Translations under genes and position numbers: made by a program
Part shown: positions 8,523 to 17,332 of the stretch, one piece after another
Position numbering within the stretch: the first letter of the stretch is position 1
Layout: each line of letters begins with the position of its first letter
Notes under the pieces: generated by a model
The model's database searches: none
Told to the model about the DNA's origin: nothing
The model's input: only the letters and a program-made list of their open reading frames with translations
Assembly: GCA_003427395.1 (NCBI GenBank)
Contig: BFEA01000719.1
Coordinates: forward strand, 198,264-225,493
Length of the DNA stretch: 27,230 nucleotides
Source of the DNA: Chara braunii
Lineage: Eukaryota > Streptophyta > Charophyceae > Charales > Characeae
Reading direction: 5' to 3'

Positions 8523-8795
8523 GGCCTAGCTCAGTTGATAAGGCACGCAAGTGGCATTTAGGAGGTCTTGGGTTCAATCCCCATTGGCCTCATGTACCTT
8601 CCTTGGGAAGCTTGGCGCCCGCCACCTAGAGATATGTCGTTGGTCCCCCTGAGTGGCATTGAGCAGAGACTGCTGATGTTCATAGGGGGAGGGGACCGGA
8701 GGGGAGGCAAAGTGACTGGCCCATCGAAGAAGCTCGGTTCTGATGCTACCGGCTGACCCCTGGCCCGTATCGCCCACCTGCTATGAAACACCAGC
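8523..8795 (+). mobile_element. tRNA-derived SINE, plus strand
   Basis: The head resembles a tRNA: an A-box-like TAGCTCAGTTGA at 8527-8538 and a B box GGTTCAATCC at 8571-8580, spaced as in a tRNA. The acceptor and anticodon stems do not pair properly, so it is not a working tRNA. The head matches the SINE at 14319-14806 (minus strand). The body instead matches the fragment at 4664-4800. Transcription would be by RNA polymerase III from the internal boxes. The right boundary is set where similarity ends. No tail or duplication seen. Confidence 0.6.
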
Positions 8796-9162
8796 GGACG
8801 CGTCCGCGGAGGCAAGCTCGGAGGGCGGACGTGATCACGGCCGCCGCAACTCTAGCCGTGGTTGGGTGCGGCCGCGACTTTCAGGAATTTTTTGTGACCT
8901 TAAAAATTTATCAAAAAAAAAAACAAAAGCTTTTCAAGATCTAAATTGCGCAATTTTTTATTTTATTTTGTGACTTCGTCTTCGAATTTTAAAAATTCAA
9001 AAACTAATTTTCCTGAGGCAAAAGCTGTTTGTTTTTTTTTTCCCCAAAAAACAAACATGAAACGTATGTGATTTTTTATTTTAAATTCAGTAACGTTTTT
9101 GGATATGACCACAAAGCAAAAATTGTTCAGTATATTTTTCTGCATAACATTTTTTTTTTTCA
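8796..9162. other. AT-rich stretch without genes
   Basis: After a short GC-rich part with small palindromes (GGACGCGTCC near 8799) the sequence becomes strongly AT-rich, with A and T runs, from about 8885. No open frame of note and no RNA gene recognised. Confidence 0.45.
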
Positions 9163-9340
9163 GAATTTTTTTTTTTTTTTTTTTTTGGGACAAACAACCC
9201 GAGTGAATGCTAGGAGTGCTGATAGGAGCAGACACCACTAGCATGCTCGAGGAGGCTCCATCTATTAGTGGGGAGCGGCACCTGCTGGAAATCAGGTCCA
9301 GCGTCCCTCAGCAATTATAACCAGATGTTCCGTTCTCCAC
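9163..9340 (-). mobile_element. poly(A)-tailed retroposon, copy 2, minus strand
   Basis: A T run at about 9163-9186 is the tail seen from the opposite strand. About 70 bp further, GGCTCCATCTATTAGTGGGG then AGCGGCACCTGCTGGAAA and CAGGTCCAGCGTCCC match the reverse complement of the block at 425-490. The sequence between tail and core is not shared with copy 1, so either the 3' parts have diverged or one tail belongs to another insertion. Confidence 0.45.
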
Positions 9341-9474
9341 CCGTAATCATGTCAATATGCTACGTGCCGATCCACAAAATGCGTGCGTAATCACCCGAAG
9401 TGACACAGTAGCCCGCTCTATCTAAAGAGCAGCATTGATTGCCCTCAAGCGAGGGGATTAACTGCTCATCCCGG

Positions 9475-9868
9475 TTAAAACAAAATTCCTGTCCCGAAAC
9501 CCCCACCGCCCGGTTATGAAAACATTCGCAACGCAGTGAAAGGAAGAGGCAAGACAACCTGGCGCGCTAGATGTTCCCACAAGCGAAAAGAACATCTGTT
9601 TGGTTATCAGCAAGCTAGAGCACACATAATCGATACCATTCGAGCAGCCATCCACAGCGCCTGGACCCAACTGAAAAACAGCCTGCTCCAAACAACGGAC
9701 CGCCTCCACAAAGAAGAACAAATAACCCTCTTTGAACAGCTGTGGCTAGATCCAGAGAAGAAACTGGGAGAGCTTGACACAGCGCCGGTGGCAGTGGAAA
9801 CCGCTCCCCGCTGCCCATCGCCCGATACCGGGTCATCGACTGCTTCCCCTCCTCAAGACTCGACATAG
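9475..9868 (+). pseudogene. orphan C-terminal coding fragment, unidentified
   Basis: An open frame of about 130 codons runs from just after a TAA at about 9474 to a TAG stop at 9866-9868. It has no convincing start codon of its own. It is basic and Gln/Leu-rich (for example AWTQLKNSLLQ, FEQLWLDPEKKLGELDTAP), then turns Pro/Ser-rich before the stop. A transcript-like tail follows at 10121. That arrangement fits the last part of a 5'-truncated retrotransposon ORF, possibly of a LINE like the one at the right end of this window. I see no domain motif that proves this. Confidence 0.4.
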
Positions 9869-10138
9869 AAGAGCAACACCCTGTTCTGTCTCCTCCCATA
9901 TCTTCAGCAGGGGCTTCCCCTTCACAATCTCCCTCAGCCCCTCCCCTTCCGTCAGACCCGCCACCAGCCACCCCCCCCCNGGGTGCAGCTCCCGCATGTT
10001 CCCTCGTTGGAGGCTTGAGCACGGATGTGGCTGCTACGGGGTTCCCCGTAATACTATAATGACAATAAAAAAGGCCTGAAAGGCCGTCCTGTCCAGATTT
10101 GACAGGTAATTTGAATTGGCAAAAAAAAAAAAAAAAAA
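9869..10138 (+). mobile_element. 3' end of a truncated retroposon with poly(A) tail
   Basis: Downstream of the coding fragment lies Pro-codon-rich sequence with one N (9980), then AATAAAAAAGGCCTGAAAGG with a small hairpin (AGGCCTGAAAGGCC region), about 40 bp more, and a run of about 18 A at 10121-10138. A short 3' hairpin before the A tail is common in LINE 3' untranslated regions. Together with the frame upstream this looks like one 5'-truncated insertion. Confidence 0.45.
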
Positions 10139-10172
10139 TCAGAAGCTGTCAGGGAAAGGGTTTCGACACCTC

Positions 10173-10573
10173 GGGCCTCGCTGCACTACTCTAGACTTTC
10201 GAAATATTTCGAGAGTTCGACTAGCATTGTCAGAGAGGCGAAACTCTTGAAATACACGCCTTCGCTGCACTTACTCGAGAACCTGTGACACTAGATGAAC
10301 TCCCGAAACCCTGGGCGTCGTCCTACTCGACTGAAGAGCTGCACCACTGCGCTACGGGATAAAGTCTGGCCGTCGGGACAGGAGGTCCACTCTTGAAAAA
10401 CGAGCCTGTCGGCAGGCAACTCCCGAGGACACTTGCAAATTCGGTTTTTGCAGGCGGGAGACTCTCGACGTTTCGAGAGTGGCTTTGTAGCGTGGCTTCT
10501 GACAGCTCTCGATCAGGAAGCAGCGAAGACCGACTCTCAAAACTTCGAGAGTCTAGAGTAGTGCAGCGAGGCC
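10173..10573. mobile_element. intact foldback element with CTC duplication
   Basis: The terminal inverted repeat is GGGCCTCGCTGCACTACTC on the left and GAGTAGTGCAGCGAGGCCC on the right, exact for 19 bp, extending inward through CTAGACTTTCGAAA / CTTCGAGAGTCTAG. The flanking duplication is CTC. The interior is non-coding and holds many CTCTCGA and TTTCGA strings. It is the uninterrupted counterpart of 6614-8377: its TTA at 10271-10273 corresponds to the site where three elements sit in that copy. Confidence 0.75.
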
Positions 10574-10744
10574 CCTCCTCTCGAGAAGGGCTCGTTTCCA
10601 TTTCAGGCGTGCAACTTGGACATTTTCAACAGTCCTCGAATGAGATGTCGAGTTCTTGCCCGAATCTAAAAAAGGAGAACGGACCAACGCTTGTGCTATC
10701 TTCACCCCAGTTTGTCTCTTTTGTGCATAGCACTCGTGAGTTCT

Positions 10745-10860
10745 TCACTTCAACATGCTGTGTGGCGAAGGGGGTTTTTATGTCGAAAGAGGGAATGTCG
10801 AGAATTTTCTGACATATGTCGAATTTCGTGATGTTTCGACATTGGTGTGGCGAGGCGCTG
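10745..10860. mobile_element. foldback element (CTCGCCACACC ends)
   Basis: Left TTCAACATGCTGTGTGGCGA and right TTTCGACATTGGTGTGGCGA then GGCG belong to the same end type as the fragment at 8381 (in reverse orientation). The interior has TATGTCGAAAGAG, GGGAATGTCGAGAATTTTC and GACATATGTCGAATTTCG, again the TCGA-rich motif. Non-coding. Confidence 0.5.
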
Positions 10861-11574
10861 AATCTCGCGCGAGGCCGAAAATGACCGTTTCGTTTCGTTT
10901 GTTATACCACCGCCACACAACACACGTGGAATCACTCGTGGAAACTACCTCACGAGTGTTGAGGTACCTAACTTTCGCAAATGCCCATTTTTTTTTGGAC
11001 GGACATCCCTTGGACCGACGTGCTCCACTCGCGTGGATTCGCAGCTCCACCAGCAAACCTTTGGAGGACCTACGAGTTCGTGCGATTTACAGGCGGCGGA
11101 CGGCAGTGGCTCATGCTCATACTCGCGAACTTGAACTCTGTCATCACTCGCAAGTTTTTCACTGACAGGATCCGCGAGGGTGCTGTGCGGCGAAACGTTC
11201 GCGAAACGTAGTTTTTTTTTTCGTGTAGTGTACTGTCCGGTAAGCCCCCAAATTGAGATGCAATAAGACGACATCAATTTATTTTTTATTATTTTTATCT
11301 TTAATTTAGAGCGTTTCTAGATTTAACAAGGGACCATTTCTCGATTTGAGGGATCATGACCCATCCATCCACCAAGGGGACATATATGGACCTTCAGAGT
11401 TCAGGACAGTAAGGCTTATGGGTTGGATTCGCGGTCTCTTATTCTTCTCTATGCGGGGAGTAGTACCCGGCCTCCTAACACCTGGCACGAGCTGGAAAGC
11501 CGAAGCTACGTCCACAACCAGCCAGGAGGCCCAAGCCAATTATCTCCATTGGTGAAGTTAGTGCCAGAGAATAA
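10861..11574. other. gene-free stretch between foldback elements and the rRNA-bearing array
   Basis: The left half still contains CGCGAAAC / TTCGCGAA and CGTTTCGTTTCG strings of the foldback type (to about 11,215). The right half (from about 11,280) is AT-rich and then ordinary. Its longest open frames (136 codons at 10755, 86 at 11423) show no recognisable domain and do not carry over into neighbouring repeats. Confidence 0.4.
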
Positions 11575-11940
11575 TAGGAGAAAGGAAGGAGAAAGTGTCT
11601 ACGGCTGCATGGCTGGACCGTGGCGTGGGGGACGTAGCCTCACTCCACGCTTCGATCCAATCATGTACCGATCTGACCAATGAGATAGAGAAGGGAGAAC
11701 GTACGCAGTGACGAGGGAAAGAATATCAAGAAAGGGGAAGATTACAGCTCCATCTGTGTAGGCAAAGAAAGAGCAAGAAGAGATTACAGTTGAGATTGAA
11801 ATTTAGGTGCAGCGGGAACAGAGCGCAGGCCCAGGTGCAACAAAGCGCGCGCAAGCAGGAAGCGATGTGCAGTTACAGGCAAAACTTACAAGGCACCCAA
11901 TTTCCTAGTCTAATGAAGATCCTAATTGCAAGGCACGCCA

Positions 11941-12016
11941 GGGATAACAGACTGATGACTCCCAAGAGCTCATATCGACGGAGTCGTTTGGCACCTCTGA
12001 GTCATCATCTTGGGGA
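11941..12016 (+). pseudogene. LSU rRNA fragment, unit 1 (peptidyl-transferase region)
   Basis: GGGATAACAGACTGATGAC, then CCCAAGAGCTCATATCGACG, GAGTCGTTTGGCACCTC and TCATCATCTTGGGG match the conserved segment of bacterial 23S / mitochondrial LSU rRNA around E. coli 2445-2500, which includes the catalytic A2451. The GACTCC...GGAGTC stem of helix 89 is kept. The bases that normally follow CACCTC (GATGTCGAC, E. coli about 2502-2510) are replaced by TGA, so this copy could not form the centre. It has A where the family has G in AACAGGCTG. The GACTCC/GGAGTC version resembles what I recall of plant mitochondrial LSU rRNA. Confidence 0.65.
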
Positions 12017-12827
12017 ACTTACACAGTAATGTGTAGGCTCAAAGCTCGAGGAAGCAATGTGGTAAAAAAGAAGAAACTAGTTTTTCGAGAGTCTATAGAT
12101 CTCAATCCAAGAGTCAAACAAGAATGAATACCACATATAAGAGTAAAAACTAGACGTTCTACTACTATAGTCAAACAATTGACTATTGAATATTGAAAAT
12201 GATATAGCAATTGTAAAACACGAAAACTCAACAGAATAGCCATGATTTTGAGTAACCAGTGACTTAGTAATTGTGAAATTATTTTTTTTTGTAAGATTTC
12301 GAGAACCCGCCCAGGCTCATCACCAATTCAAAAATTGCGAAAGAATTCCCCGTCCGATTGCCACGCCAAAAAAACGGATTTCTGTTGAAAAAGAAAGAAA
12401 ATAAAGAAAATGGACATAGCTGACATTATTTTCATGCGTTCACTAAGGCGCGGGCCAACAACGGGAGAAAGGAAGGAGGAACTGCCTACGGCTGCATGGC
12501 TGGACCCTGGTGTGGGGGATGTAGCCTCACTCCACGCTTTGATCCAGTCATGTACCGATGTGGGCAATAAGATAGAGAAGGGAGAGCGCACACAGCGACG
12601 AGGGAAAGAATATCAAGAAAGGGGAAAATTACAGCTACATCTGCGTAGGCAAAGAAAAAGTAGAAAGAGATTACAGTTGAGATTGGAATTTAGGCGCGGC
12701 GGGAACAGAGCGTAGGCCCAGGTGCAACAAAGCGCCCGCAAGCAAGAAGCGATGTGCAATTACAGGCAAAAATTACAAGGCACCCAATTTCCTAGTTTAA
12801 TTAAGATCTTAATTGCAAGGTACGCTA

Positions 12828-12899
12828 GGGATAACAGGCTGATGACTCCCAAGAGCTCATATCGACGGAGTCGTTTGGCACCTCATTATCTTGGGGTAC
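12828..12899 (+). pseudogene. LSU rRNA fragment, unit 2
   Basis: Same segment as in unit 1, with the ancestral AACAGGCTG. After CACCTC it jumps directly to ATTATCTTGGGGTAC, so the conserved GATGTCGACTC is fully deleted. The helix-89 stem GACTCC/GGAGTC is intact. Confidence 0.65.
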
Positions 12900-13478
12900 T
12901 TAAACATTAATGTGCAATAATGAATACCACATATAAGAGTAAAAACTAGACTTCCTACTAGGCTCGTACTATAGTTGAACAATTGGCTGTTGAATATTGA
13001 ACATGATATAGCAATTGTAAAACAGGAAAACTCAACAGAATAGTCATGGTTTTTAGTAACCAGTGAGTCCGAATTAGTAATTGTGAAATTAAAATCTTTT
13101 GTAAAATTTCGAAAACCCTCACGGGCTCATCACCAATTCATGGCTGCATGGCTGCACCGCGGCGTGGGGGACGTAGCCTCACTCCACGCTTTGATCCAGT
13201 CATGTATCGATCTGGCCAATGAGATAGAGAAGGGAGAGCGCACGCAGCGAGAGGGAAAGAATATCAAGAAAGGGGAAAATTACAGCTACATTTGCGTAGG
13301 CAAAGAAAAAGCAAGAAGAGATTATAGTTGAGATTGGAATTTAGGCGCGGCGGGAACAGAGCGCAGGCCCAGGTGCAACAAAGCGCGCGCAAGCAGGAAG
13401 CGATGGGCAGTTACATGCAAAAATTACAAGGCACCTAATTTCCTAGTCTAATTAAGATCCTAATTGCAAGGTACGCCG

Positions 13479-13551
13479 GGGATAACAGGCTGATGACTCC
13501 CAAGAGCTCATATCGACGGAGTTGTTTGGCACCTCATCATCTTGGGGTACT
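13479..13551 (+). pseudogene. LSU rRNA fragment, unit 3
   Basis: Same segment; the stem reads GACTCC/GGAGTT, which still pairs through a G-U. After CACCTC it continues ATCATCTTGGGGTAC, with the same deletion as unit 2. Units 2 and 3 therefore share a deletion that unit 1 has only in part, which suggests unit 1 is nearest the original insert. Confidence 0.65.
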
Positions 13552-13975
13552 TACACAATAATGTGTAGGCGCGAAGCTGGAGTAGGCAATGTGGTAAAAA
13601 AGAAGAAACTAGTTTTTCGAGAGTCTGTAGATCTCAATCCAAGAGTCAAAGAAGAATGAATACCACATATAAGAGTAAAAACTAGACTTCCTACTACTAT
13701 AGTCAAACAATTGACNGTTGAATATTGAAAATGATATAGCAATTGTAAAACAGGAAAACTCAACGGAATAGCCATGATTTTGAGTAACCAGTGACTTAGT
13801 AATTGTGAAATTAAAATCTTTCGTAAAGTTCCGAGAACCCGCGTGGGCTCATCACCAATTCAAAAATTCCGAAGGAATTCCCCGCCCGATTGCCGCACCA
13901 AAAGACGGACTTCTGTCAAAAAAGATGGACATAGCTGACATTATTTCCTTGCGCTCACTAAGGCGCGGGCCAACT

Positions 13976-14232
13976 ACCCCGAGGTTTATGACTCCCGCCT
14001 CCCTTTTACCGAGGGACCAAGAAGAAAACATCGAAAAACCAAGAAGGAGGGACTGCTATGCAATTTATCCCCATCCCTTCTATGTACCCCCAATCCCGGT
14101 TGCGCAAAAGATGGCGCTCATCAGACAAAGAGCTTGTCACAGCCAGACTCAGGAGAAACGGAAGGAGCCACTGGGGGGCACCAATGGGGGACCTCCTTCC
14201 ATTTACTCGCCTGGAAACCTGAAGAACTTATT
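13976..14232. other. gene-free stretch right of the tandem array
   Basis: The 152-codon open frame from 13805 to 14263 starts in unit 3 and runs through here. Its first third reads the repeat and the remainder (PRDQEENIEKPRRRDCYAIY and on) has no recognisable domain. I treat it as chance. Confidence 0.35.
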
Positions 14233-14235
14233 AAT

Positions 14236-14858
14236 GGCCCTCACTCCACTATCCATGAAATGACATTGTGCAAATTGAGAATGATCTTCCTCTAGAACAT
14301 AGAGAGATACACCCCTGTGTTTTTATTTTTTTGTATTATAAAAGTAAAGCTATATTCTTTTCTCATTTATCTCATCTTCTTGGTAGTACTCATCTTTCTC
14401 ATGCTCTCACTACGTAGTCTATGTATAGTAAGGGGGAACACCAACCAACCCAGAATCCGAATCTCTCCCTAGTCCACGGGGTAGTTTGGCACCACAACTG
14501 TGATGTGAGAGCAAGGCTGTACCAGTCCCTCATCACGGTGACGAGAGGGAAATCATCCGTGCTAGTGCCGCACAATGGTCAGTCACGGCACCTCCCCCTA
14601 GCCCCCCTCAACCCCATATGGCGGTGTCTAATGGCCAATATTGTTGCTGCATAGCAGCCAACAACATCAGCCAAGGTCCTGCCAATGTTGGGCTTGGGCT
14701 TGGGGGGCCAATGGGTTATCACTAGCTGGTAGAACACCAATAGGGATTGAACCCATGACCTCCTGAATGCAACTTGTGCCCTACCAACTGAGCTAGGCCC
14801 ACAGGCCACCCCTGTACTTTTTGTCTCTGTACATGTCGTGAGTAGCGAAGGGAGGCTC
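14236..14858. mobile_element. foldback/MITE element with AAT duplication, split by a SINE
   Basis: Left end GGCCCTCACTCCACTATCC and right end GTGAGTAGCGAAGGGAGGCTC are diverged inverted repeats. AAT flanks both sides (14233-14235 and 14859-14861). Left (14236-14318) and right (14807-14858) parts together give the family layout seen at 1017: GTGCAAATTGAGAATGATC, AGAGAGATACACC, then TTTTTGTCTCTGTACATG. A SINE lies between them. Confidence 0.65.
14319..14806 (-). mobile_element. complete tRNA-derived SINE, minus strand, 9-bp target duplication
   Basis: CACCCCTGT occurs at 14310-14318 and 14807-14815 and bounds the insert exactly. Read on the minus strand it starts with a tRNA-like head: A box TAGCTCAGTTGG (complement of 14784-14795) and B box GGTTCAATCC (complement of 14744-14753). 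It ends in an A/T-rich tail (14319-14350). The T stem pairs, but acceptor and anticodon stems do not, so it is a SINE head and not a tRNA gene. The 3' part (14351-14605) is shared with the copy at 6205-6478. Confidence 0.8.
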
Positions 14859-14861
14859 AAT

Positions 14862-15774
14862 GACAACTGATTTTCGGTTGTGTCTACAATTAAAGTGACC
14901 CATTCTGAATGTGTCGTATTGGCCGATTTTTTTAATGCTTTCATTCCCCCCCCGGCCCCCCTCCACCCAATACCGGGAGCATCAGCTGGGCCAGGCATAG
15001 CTTTGTATATTCATATAGCTGGGAACCAGGCCCAGCATCCCTTACATCAATTGAAGCCATGCAATAGAAATGAGACGGGCACACTGGCCTGGCAGAAATC
15101 AAGGCCACATCCCACCAACCGAAAAACAATCAAATCCCCAATTACAAGAAAACCCTAATTGCAATCCTCTAACTATGAGGAAACCATAATTGAACTTTGA
15201 AACTCCTCACAAAAGCAACAAAGGCAAAACAGAGTCCATAGGCTCATTAGTAGTAGAAAGCAACCACATACATCCACACAGACTATGATATCACACTAGC
15301 TCACATAACAACCAGCACACTCATCAACCAACAGTAGCCATATATGATCCGAGCTTTGCCAGGTTAGTGCTTAGAGGGGCTCATAGGTTAGACCTTGGTT
15401 AGCTGACCATTAGACACTGTCTATGAGTGCCCTCACTGCTCACGGGACTAGTTGAGAACTATGAGCCTAGCTCCCGAGGTTCCTGTACCTAAAGGGATTG
15501 ACGTGGAGTGGGAGAAGAAGACGGCGGGATGACGCTAACAAGTGCTATGGACCGGAGCGGCGAGGCCCGCCCGCACTCCATAGCCTTCGGTGGGAAGGAT
15601 GCTGACGCCTGAGCAGGCGGACGCAATCGTCTCCTAGCGGAGTTTGAAGACCCGTGCACCGATACATGCTGTCGTGCGTAGTTGGGGTGACAGTGAGCCG
15701 GGGACTCGATAGTGCGTCGGCGTGTGCATGCACATCTGGCATGACAAGGGAGCTTACACGAAAGGAGGAATGAG
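14862..15774. other. gene-free stretch left of the LINE
   Basis: Mixed sequence. C runs lie near 14946-14960, and an A/C-rich part occupies about 15,070-15,330. No open frame with a recognisable domain and no RNA gene. It may hold unrecognised decayed repeats. Confidence 0.4.
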
Positions 15775-16380
15775 GGCGTCTCAGTGACCTCGCACTTGGA
15801 CGCGAAAAGAAGGTTCAAATAATATGTCTGCTGACCTGTGAGAGGAAGTGTGATGGGGCGTCTGGAAGCTGCCGGTGAGATATGCCCTCCGATCGCCTAT
15901 GGGGTGGAAGGTGAAAGACGGGCGACGAGGTGCCATGTCTGAGTGACACCGCGTCTGGGCGCGAAAAGAAGGTTCAAATATTCTGTCTGCTGACCTGTCG
16001 AGACTGGCTTGGACAAGCTGACTCAGGAGGACCGCCGCTGCCACCCAAACTCTGACCCCAGGTGAGAGGGGCCGATGAGAATGGGTTGTGGCCGATGACA
16101 GCGGGCTGGCATCGCAACACGGCGACAGGGTGGGAGATCGGAAAGACGACGGGCGAAGAGGTGACTTGGGTGAAAAGGAAGTTCAAACATCCTGCTTGAC
16201 TAATGACCTCAGCTGTCGACATAGACGCAGTCTCAGAAACGACAACTCCGGAAGGCCACCGATGCCACCCCAACTCTGACCGGGGGTGACAGAGGCAGAT
16301 GAGAACGGGCGGAGATTGCGGCGAGGCGGAAGGGTGCAAGATCGGAAGGGGGAGGGAGAAGCCACAAAACAGATCCGCGT
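15775..16380. repeat. GC-rich diverged tandem repeats upstream of the LINE
   Basis: The block GAAAAGAAGGTTCAAAT-(A/T)-ATATGTCTGCTGACCTGT at about 15,805 recurs at about 15,962 (CGCGAAAAGAAGGTTCAAAT) and, more diverged, at about 16,170 (GAAAAGGAAGTTCAAA). A second block, GCCACCC(C/A)AACTCTGACC followed by GATGAGAA(T/C)GGG and GCAAGATCGGAA-like sequence, occurs at about 16,040 and 16,263. Periods are about 158 and 210-220 bp. Position and GC-richness are reminiscent of the 5' monomers that drive some LINEs, but that role is only inferred. Confidence 0.5.
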
Positions 16381-16439
16381 TGTTGGGTGGACTGGCGAGG
16401 ACTGGCGGGAAAAAACGGAAGTAAGGCAAGAGAGGGGGG

Positions 16440-16445
16440 TATAAA
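16440..16445 (+). promoter_or_regulatory. possible TATA box
   Basis: TATAAA follows a G-rich run directly downstream of the tandem repeats, about 890 bp upstream of the first ORF1 ATG. A six-base match can occur by chance, and LINE promoters are often internal and TATA-less. Confidence 0.2.
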
Positions 16446-16700
16446 GTCCGACGCTGAGAAGGGCGTCTACTATCACAACCGCACAAGGGGTGCTGACACA
16501 GCGGAGGGGTGAGAAGGTGCATGGAACTCGTCACGATCCGGGCCTTGAGCGAGGGAGATGTGTCAACCCTGAAGATCGCCACAACGTGGCGCGACCCGAG
16601 GCACGGTCGACGGTGATCTGCATGCGGCGAGTGGTCGTTGGCCACTGTCTACATACTCGTGAGACCACATGTCAATACCGCCATGCCATGACCATGCCCT

Positions 16701-16705
<5 letters not shown>

Positions 16706-16778
<73 letters not shown>

Positions 16779-16799
16779 NNNNNNNNNNNNNNNNNNNNN

Positions 16800-16832
<33 letters not shown>
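16706..16832. repeat. poly-C tract with N gap
   Basis: An uninterrupted C run on both sides of 21 N (16779-16799), at least 100 C in all. The gap shows the assembler could not resolve its length. It creates artificial proline or glycine open frames on the two strands. G-quadruplex or i-motif formation is possible. A sequencing or assembly artefact is equally possible. Confidence 0.9.
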
Positions 16833-17200
16833 AGTTACAACCCGCCACGCAAAATTGACGGAAGATGCAAACCTAAAAGGAAACATAATATAAATTGACA
16901 ACAACGACTTCATTTGCATTCCACATATTGTCTCAACCATTTCAGGGCGGATCACGGGGTTGTCAGTTACGTTCTCGTGTCTCGTGCCCTGGCCCTGTCT
17001 ACTGATCTGTGTTTAAGACGTGGATCCAGGGCTAAATGGAGGGCGGTCCTCCCTCCTCTCCCCCCCCGCCCATCCACCAATCATCTGAAGATGTACGAAT
17101 TAGTCGGAGGGGGGAGAAACAAACAAACAACCACACTGAGGGAGATGCCTCCACGGGTAAAAGTCAAGATAAAAGGGTAATATCACATCCATGTACCTGA
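16833..17200 (+). other. region upstream of LINE ORF1, possible 5' untranslated region
   Basis: Between the poly-C tract and the open frame of ORF1. An 88-codon frame (16914-17180) has no recognisable domain. The in-frame TGA at 17198-17200 sets the upstream limit of the ORF1 frame. The real 5' end of the LINE is not visible as any duplication or homology break. Confidence 0.4.
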
Positions 17201-17332
17201 GATGTTGACAAGGGGAAAGAGGCGCACTACCCACAAAACAATCACAACACCGCTGAGCCCGGTGAGGCGGAGAAAACTAACACGGCGACCCCTGACCCGG
17301 ACACAACAATCACGACTGCGGTTAATAGGGGA

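Larger units (their letters stand above)
11578..13975 (+). repeat. three tandem diverged units carrying a mitochondrial-type LSU rRNA fragment
   Basis: Homologous units start at about 11,578, 12,463 and 13,138. Each contains, in order, GCATGGCTGCA/GGACCG, CATGTA(C)CGATCTG, a purine-rich stretch with AAGAATATCAAGAAAGGGGA, GCAACAAAGCGC, the rRNA fragment, AATACCACATATAAGAGTAA and GTAACCAGTGA. Spacing between rRNA anchors is 887 and 651 bp. Unit 2 lacks about 95 bp after its rRNA piece, and the unit 2/3 junction skips the segment from CACCAATTCA to TGGCTGCATGG. Open frames of 60-100 codons in the units are not conserved in frame, so I do not call genes. Confidence 0.7.

Noticed and set aside
8523-8592. 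Functional tRNA gene
   Set aside because: A and B boxes are present, but the acceptor and anticodon stems do not pair and a SINE body follows.
11941-13551. Working mitochondrial or chloroplast rRNA gene
   Set aside because: Only a short part of domain V is present, with the conserved GATGTCGAC deleted in all copies.
13805-14263. 152-codon gene at the end of the rRNA-bearing array
   Set aside because: The frame is not kept in the other two units, and no domain is recognisable.
14735-14806. Functional tRNA gene on the minus strand
   Set aside because: Only the T stem and D stem pair; the anticodon stem fails and the unit is bounded by a SINE-type target duplication.
16490-16955. Poly-proline / poly-glycine proteins on both strands
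   Set aside because: Produced by the poly-C tract and N gap.
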